Source of the DNA: Ramlibacter sp.
Lineage (GTDB): Bacteria; Pseudomonadota; Gammaproteobacteria; Burkholderiales; Burkholderiaceae_C
Direction of reading: 5' to 3'
Assembly (NCBI GenBank): GCA_019635435.1
Contig: JAHBZM010000001.1
Span: forward strand, 2,852,001 to 2,916,000
DNA length: 64,000 bases
Shown: one piece after another, positions 60,087-64,000 of the stretch
How positions within the stretch are numbered: position 1 is the stretch's first letter
Layout of the letters: the number at the start of each line of letters is the position of its first letter
Position numbers and translations under genes: made by a program
The notes under the pieces: generated by a model
The model's database searches: none
What the model saw: the letters and a program-made list of their open reading frames with translations, nothing else
Told to the model about the DNA's origin: nothing

Positions 60087-60514
60087 TGGTGGCAGACGCG
60101 CGCCTGTACCTGCTGGACACCAACATCATGTCGGACATGATGCGCAATCCCGAGGGCATGGCCGCACAACGTTTCCGCAAAGTACTGACCAAAGATGACC
60201 CAGGCACCCTGTGCACCAGTGTGATTGTTCAATGCGAGCTTCTTTTCGGGTTGAGACGGCGCACCCACCCACGCTGGCAAACGCACTACCAGCTGCTTTT
60301 GGGTTCGGTGACCGTCATGCCACTTGAGCCCGAAGTCGCCGCACATTACGCCCCGATGCGCACCCTGTTGGAGCAAGCCGGCACCCCCATGGGTGCCAAC
60401 GACACCCTGATCGCCGCCCACGCCCTGGCGCTGGGTGCCACGCTGGTCACCGCCGATGCAGAATTTTCCCGCGTGCCCGGCCTCAAGCTCGAAAACTGGC
60501 TGCAGCCCCTGTGA
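60086..60514 (+). CDS. vapC: VapC-type PIN-domain ribonuclease toxin
   Basis: 142 residues. PIN residues D11 (LLDTN), E51, D106 (GANDTLIAAHA) and D124. Endoribonuclease, target possibly tRNA or rRNA, blocked by VapB. Complete and probably active. The gene does not differ visibly in base use from its neighbours. Confidence 0.9.
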   Translation: MVADARLYLLDTNIMSDMMRNPEGMAAQRFRKVLTKDDPGTLCTSVIVQCELLFGLRRRTHPRWQTHYQLLLGSVTVMPLEPEVAAHYAPMRTLLEQAGTPMGANDTLIAAHALALGATLVTADAEFSRVPGLKLENWLQPL

Positions 60515-60525
60515 ATTCCGCGCAC

Positions 60526-60551
60526 ACCGCTACAAACCCCATAGCAATCCC
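60526..60551 (+). repeat. Possible 3'-half repeat remnant before serB
   Basis: ACCGCTACAAACCCCATAGCA resembles the hairpin half of the repeat (GCTAC...ATAGCA). Between vapC and serB. Short and so uncertain. Confidence 0.4.
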
Positions 60552-60555
60552 CACC

Positions 60556-61287
60556 ATGCCCGCTTCTGAAATTTCTCCCGGCCTCGTCATCCAGAACTTC
60601 ACCCCGCCGCTGCAGCTGGCGGACTTCAGGCTGATCGCCTTTGACATGGACTCCACGCTCATCAACATCGAGTGCGTGGACGAGATCGCCGACGCGGCCG
60701 GCCGCAAGGAAGAAGTGGCCGCCATCACCGAAGCCGCGATGCGCGGCGAGATCACCGACTACAAGGACAGCCTGCGCCGCCGCGTGGCGCTGCTGCGCGG
60801 CGTGACGGTGGCCGACATGGAACTGGTCTACACCACGCGCCTGCGGATCAACCCCGGCGCGGCCGAGCTGGTGGCCGCTTGCAAGGCGGCGGGCCTGAAG
60901 GTGCTGCTGGTGTCGGGGGGCTTCACGTTCTTCACCGACCGGGTGCGTGACACGCTGGGCATCGACTTCACGCGCTCCAACATGCTCGAGGTGGAGTCCG
61001 GCCCCAATTGCGGCCAGCTGACCGGCCGCATGGTCGACCAGCCCTGGGGCGACATCTGCGACGGCGACGAAAAACGCAAGATGCTGCTGGAAACCTGCGC
61101 CGCGCTGGGCATCAGCCCGAAACAGGCCATCGCCATGGGCGACGGCGCCAACGACCTGCCCATGATGGGCGTGGCCGGCCTGTCCGTGGCCTACCATGCC
61201 AAGCCCAGGGTGCGCGAACAGGCCATGGTGGCCATCAACAGCGGCGGGCTGGACCGGCTGCTGGAAGTGGTGCGACCCGCCGCCTGA
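60556..61287 (+). CDS. serB: Phosphoserine phosphatase
   Basis: 243 residues from ATG 60556; a GTG at 60511 is possible. HAD motifs: FDMDST (D30, D32), LVSGGF, and GDGANDLPM. Last step of serine synthesis. The ACT domain of some SerB proteins is absent. Confidence 0.95.
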   Translation: MPASEISPGLVIQNFTPPLQLADFRLIAFDMDSTLINIECVDEIADAAGRKEEVAAITEAAMRGEITDYKDSLRRRVALLRGVTVADMELVYTTRLRINPGAAELVAACKAAGLKVLLVSGGFTFFTDRVRDTLGIDFTRSNMLEVESGPNCGQLTGRMVDQPWGDICDGDEKRKMLLETCAALGISPKQAIAMGDGANDLPMMGVAGLSVAYHAKPRVREQAMVAINSGGLDRLLEVVRPAA

Positions 61288-61293
61288 CCCCGT

Positions 61294-64000
61294 TCAGGCC
61301 GGCGGCAGCCAGACCGCGAAGCGCGTGCCCTCGCCGGGCACGCTGTCCACCTCGATGCGCCCGCCATGCTTGTCCACCGCCGTCTTGACAATGGCCAGCC
61401 CCAGGCCCGTGCCCTGGATGCTGCCCACGTTGCTGGCGCGATGGAACGACTCGAACAGGTGGGTGATTTCGTCGGGCGGAATGCCAATGCCCTGGTCCGC
61501 CACCTCGAACACCGTGCTGCCCTTTTCGTCATGGCGCACGCTGAAGCGCACGGTGCCGCCGCCCGGCGAGTACTTGAGCGCGTTGGACAGCAGGTTGCCA
61601 AAGATGTGGCGCAGCAGCTTCTCGTCGTACAGGCCGCGGCGCAGGTCCGGCGCAAACGCCGTGAGCACCTCGCTCCTGGAGTCGGGGTGCTGGGCCTTGG
61701 CCTCGTCCACGAACTGCCGGCACAGCGGCGTCAGGTCCAGCGGCTGCGGCGCAAACTCCAGCATCTGAGCATCGGCCTTGCCCAGCAGGAGCACGCGGTC
61801 CATCATGCGTGACATGCGCTGAACCGCCGCGGCGATGCTGTCCAGCAGTTCGGCGCGCTCCTCGGGCGGCAGGCGGTCACCGTAGTCGCGCAGCAGCTCG
61901 CCGGCCGACAGGATGGCCGCCAGCGGGGTGCGGAACTCATGGCTGGTCATGGCCACGAAGCGCGTGCGCAGTTCGTTCAGGGCCCTTTGCTGCTCCAGCG
62001 CCTCGCGGGTTTCCTGCTCCGAGCGCTTGCGCCCGGTGATGTCCAGAAAGGTCCAGATCACGCCCGAGTCGGGCTCATTGGGACGGATGCAGCTGCCGCC
62101 CATTTCCACCCACAGCAGGCTGCCGTCGCGCCGGCGCAGCTGGCGCTCGCAGATGTAGGTGCCGGTTTCAATCAGGGCGGCGCGGGCCTCCACGCCAAAC
62201 TGGCTCCAGGCGTCCAGGTCGGCATGGATGTATTCCGAGCCCTGCCCGATCAGCACCTGCCGCGGGTAGCCCAGCATGCTGGCGAATTTCTCGTTGACCC
62301 ACTCGTGGCGGCGCGCCACCGACAGCACGATGCCCACCGTGGCGCTGTTGAGGATGGCCTCGCGCTCCGACGACGTGCGCTTGAGTTCGGCCTCCAGCAC
62401 CTTGCGCCGCGTGATGTCCATGATCACCCAGACCGTGCCCTGCGTGAGGTCGCGGTGGCTCACGGCCTTGCCCGACAGCGAGATCCAGATCCGCTTGCCC
62501 GTGGCCTGCTGCACCTCCAGTTCCTGCTCGTAGACCTCGCCACGGCGGATCGCGTCGGCCACCTCGCCGCCCACGCGCAGGTACTGCTCGCGGCTGAGGT
62601 AGAACGGCTCCATGCTGGTCACGGGCTGGCCCTGGGCGGCGAAGATCTGCAGCATGGCCTGGTTGGCCCAGCGGAAACGCCCCTCGGGCGTGAGGAAGGC
62701 GATGCCGACGATCGAGCTTTCCAGGATGATCTCGCGCTCCTCGAGCAGGGTCTTGTAGCGCTCCTGCGACTCGCGCAGCGCCTCCACCAGTGCGTGCTCG
62801 GCCTCGATGCGGGCCTGGACCTGCTCCTTCTCGCGCCGCACGCCGTTGATGCGGTCGCCCAGCGCGAACGACAGCAGCACCATCTCCAGCGCCGAACCGA
62901 TCAGCAGCGAATTGGCGGTCACCAGGTTGGAGGGCAGCAGCCCCGTGTTGTGCAGCGTGAGCGCGGCCACGCCCAGCAACAGCATCATCCACGCGCCCAG
63001 GAAATACCCCGCGCCCGGGTGACGCAGCCGCACCCCCTGGATGCCGGCGGCCACCAGCACCACCACGCTCACCGGCGCAAGAAACGTGGACAGCCATGCC
63101 GACACGGTGTAAGGCAGGGTCAGCGCCGCCACGAAGTTCACGAACCAGCCCGCCACCAGGCCCAGGGCCAGCCGGTCGATCCAGGGCATGCGCGTGGCAC
63201 TGGCCAGGAAATTTCGGGCAAACAGCATGCCGAACACCGCGGCCATCGAGTTGCCCACGTTGGGCGACACAGCAATCCACCAGGACCAGCCGGACCAGAT
63301 GAAGCGCGGCCCGAACCCCGTCAGCGACGCCTGCGCCACGCCCATGCCCGCGGCAAACGCCACATACAGCAGGAAGGCCCCGTCGCGCACCGAGAAGTAC
63401 AGCAGCAGGTTGTAGAACAGCAGGCCCAGCAGCAACCCGAAGTACAGGCTCAGCGCGGCAAACGTGGCCTGGTCGTTGGTGGCCATGGCGGCCGGCTGCC
63501 ACAGCCGCGTGGGCGCCGACACCGGGCCTTGCGAGGCGATCCGCATGTAGACCATGTGGCCTTCGCCGGGCGGCAACGACACCCTCAGCACGTGGTTGCG
63601 GTGGGGCACGCGGTCGCGCGGGTCCACGGTGTCGCCCGCCTGGGTGTGCGTGTAGCCACCGTGGGCATCGGGTACGTACAGGTCGATGCGGTCCAGCGGC
63701 GGATAGGCCACCTCCAGCAGCCATTCATGCGGGGCACCGGGCGGGGTGCGCAGGTCCGCTCGCAACCAGATCGCTGACGAGGTCAGCCCGAAGTTGGTGT
63801 AGGTCGCCGTGGCATCGCGCGAGACGGCCACAAAGCGGGCCTGCGCCGCGGGCTGGCGGACCTCGTCAAGCGTCAGGGCCCCGCCCGGGTCCTCCAGGTG
63901 GTCAAACACGCGCGACAGGCCATAGCTGCCCTCGTTGCCCAGCACCACCGAGGCCTGGCCCCAGGCCGCGCCCTGCCACAGGCAGGCCAGCAGGCAAAAC
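61294..64000 (-). CDS. Membrane sensor histidine kinase with 7TMR-DISM and PAS domains (partial, N-terminus beyond window)
   Basis: About 900 visible residues; the frame runs through the right edge, where CLLACLWQGAAWGQA looks like the end of a signal peptide. Order: DISMED2-like periplasmic domain, seven membrane helices (7TMR-DISM), two PAS domains with PAC, HisKA with SHEFRTPLAAILS, HATPase with LSNALKYS and GTGLGLAI. DISM receptors are thought to sense carbohydrates or other ligands. No cognate regulator is visible. Convergent with serB, 6 bases apart. Confidence 0.9.
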   Translation of the reverse strand, partial: FCLLACLWQGAAWGQASVVLGNEGSYGLSRVFDHLEDPGGALTLDEVRQPAAQARFVAVSRDATATYTNFGLTSSAIWLRADLRTPPGAPHEWLLEVAYPPLDRIDLYVPDAHGGYTHTQAGDTVDPRDRVPHRNHVLRVSLPPGEGHMVYMRIASQGPVSAPTRLWQPAAMATNDQATFAALSLYFGLLLGLLFYNLLLYFSVRDGAFLLYVAFAAGMGVAQASLTGFGPRFIWSGWSWWIAVSPNVGNSMAAVFGMLFARNFLASATRMPWIDRLALGLVAGWFVNFVAALTLPYTVSAWLSTFLAPVSVVVLVAAGIQGVRLRHPGAGYFLGAWMMLLLGVAALTLHNTGLLPSNLVTANSLLIGSALEMVLLSFALGDRINGVRREKEQVQARIEAEHALVEALRESQERYKTLLEEREIILESSIVGIAFLTPEGRFRWANQAMLQIFAAQGQPVTSMEPFYLSREQYLRVGGEVADAIRRGEVYEQELEVQQATGKRIWISLSGKAVSHRDLTQGTVWVIMDITRRKVLEAELKRTSSEREAILNSATVGIVLSVARRHEWVNEKFASMLGYPRQVLIGQGSEYIHADLDAWSQFGVEARAALIETGTYICERQLRRRDGSLLWVEMGGSCIRPNEPDSGVIWTFLDITGRKRSEQETREALEQQRALNELRTRFVAMTSHEFRTPLAAILSAGELLRDYGDRLPPEERAELLDSIAAAVQRMSRMMDRVLLLGKADAQMLEFAPQPLDLTPLCRQFVDEAKAQHPDSRSEVLTAFAPDLRRGLYDEKLLRHIFGNLLSNALKYSPGGGTVRFSVRHDEKGSTVFEVADQGIGIPPDEITHLFESFHRASNVGSIQGTGLGLAIVKTAVDKHGGRIEVDSVPGEGTRFAVWLPPA

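Overview
The window is dense, high-GC bacterial chromosome with genes nearly end to end and no gap above about 210 bases. Gene order, protein sequences and intergenic elements point to a betaproteobacterium of the order Burkholderiales, most likely family Comamonadaceae (Variovorax/Ramlibacter/Polaromonas-like). This is a judgement from recognised gene content, not from a database search. I see no phage, insertion sequence or CRISPR array.

Layout. 1-2657 (minus): a lipid-remodelling operon, olsB-like acyltransferase, PlcP/LpxH-like metallophosphatase and a GT4 glycosyltransferase. A 17-codon leader ORF precedes it, and in front of that lies an array of four PHO-box half-sites. 2661-5721 (plus): an arsenic operon with arsR, an ArsI/CadI-family protein, thioredoxin-type arsC, a fatty-acid hydroxylase-family protein and an aquaglyceroporin, with no efflux pump. 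5711-8494 (minus): an ABC-2 exporter and an M14 peptidase. Divergent from the peptidase is a 41-residue ORF with its own PHO box. 8746-14292 (minus): MOSC protein, glmM, folP, ftsH, rlmE, with divergent yhbY. 14797-17692 (minus): a DUF4149-like membrane protein, greA, an alpha/beta hydrolase and an AraC regulator. 17756-22252 (minus): carB and carA. 22441-37429 (minus): the envelope and translation supercluster rpsB-tsf-pyrH-frr-uppS-cdsA-dxr-rseP-bamA-skp-lpxD-fabZ-lpxA-lpxB-rnhB and a SpoU-type methyltransferase. 37636-41779 (plus): amidase, DadA-like dehydrogenase and the bifunctional Nnr repair enzyme. 41884-49685: SDR, rnr, tRNA-Leu(CAG), rimO, phaR, tRNA-Val(GAC), relA. 49704-56133: hydrolase, 3-hydroxybutyrate dehydrogenase, a SIMPL-domain protein, a small secreted protein, an OmpR/EnvZ-like pair, ispF and ispD. 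56207-64000: mfd, vapBC, serB and a large membrane histidine kinase cut by the right edge.

How the parts fit. The supercluster joins ribosome assembly and recycling, UMP kinase, isoprenoid carrier, phospholipid and lipid A synthesis and outer-membrane protein assembly; dxr, ispD and ispF add MEP-pathway steps. PhaR and 3-hydroxybutyrate dehydrogenase suggest polyhydroxybutyrate storage. The PHO-box operon probably replaces phospholipids with ornithine lipids and glycolipids when phosphate is scarce.

The most unusual structure is a dispersed repeat of about 54 bases, found in seven near-full copies and several apparent 3'-half remnants. Three copies lie inside unrelated genes in the same reading frame and align codon for codon; one lies antisense within folP, one supplies the stop codon of ispF, and one abuts an SDR stop codon. 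Its 3' hairpin shows a compensatory change. This resembles the way palindromic elements are inserted in frame in Rickettsia proteins; I do not recognise this family by name.
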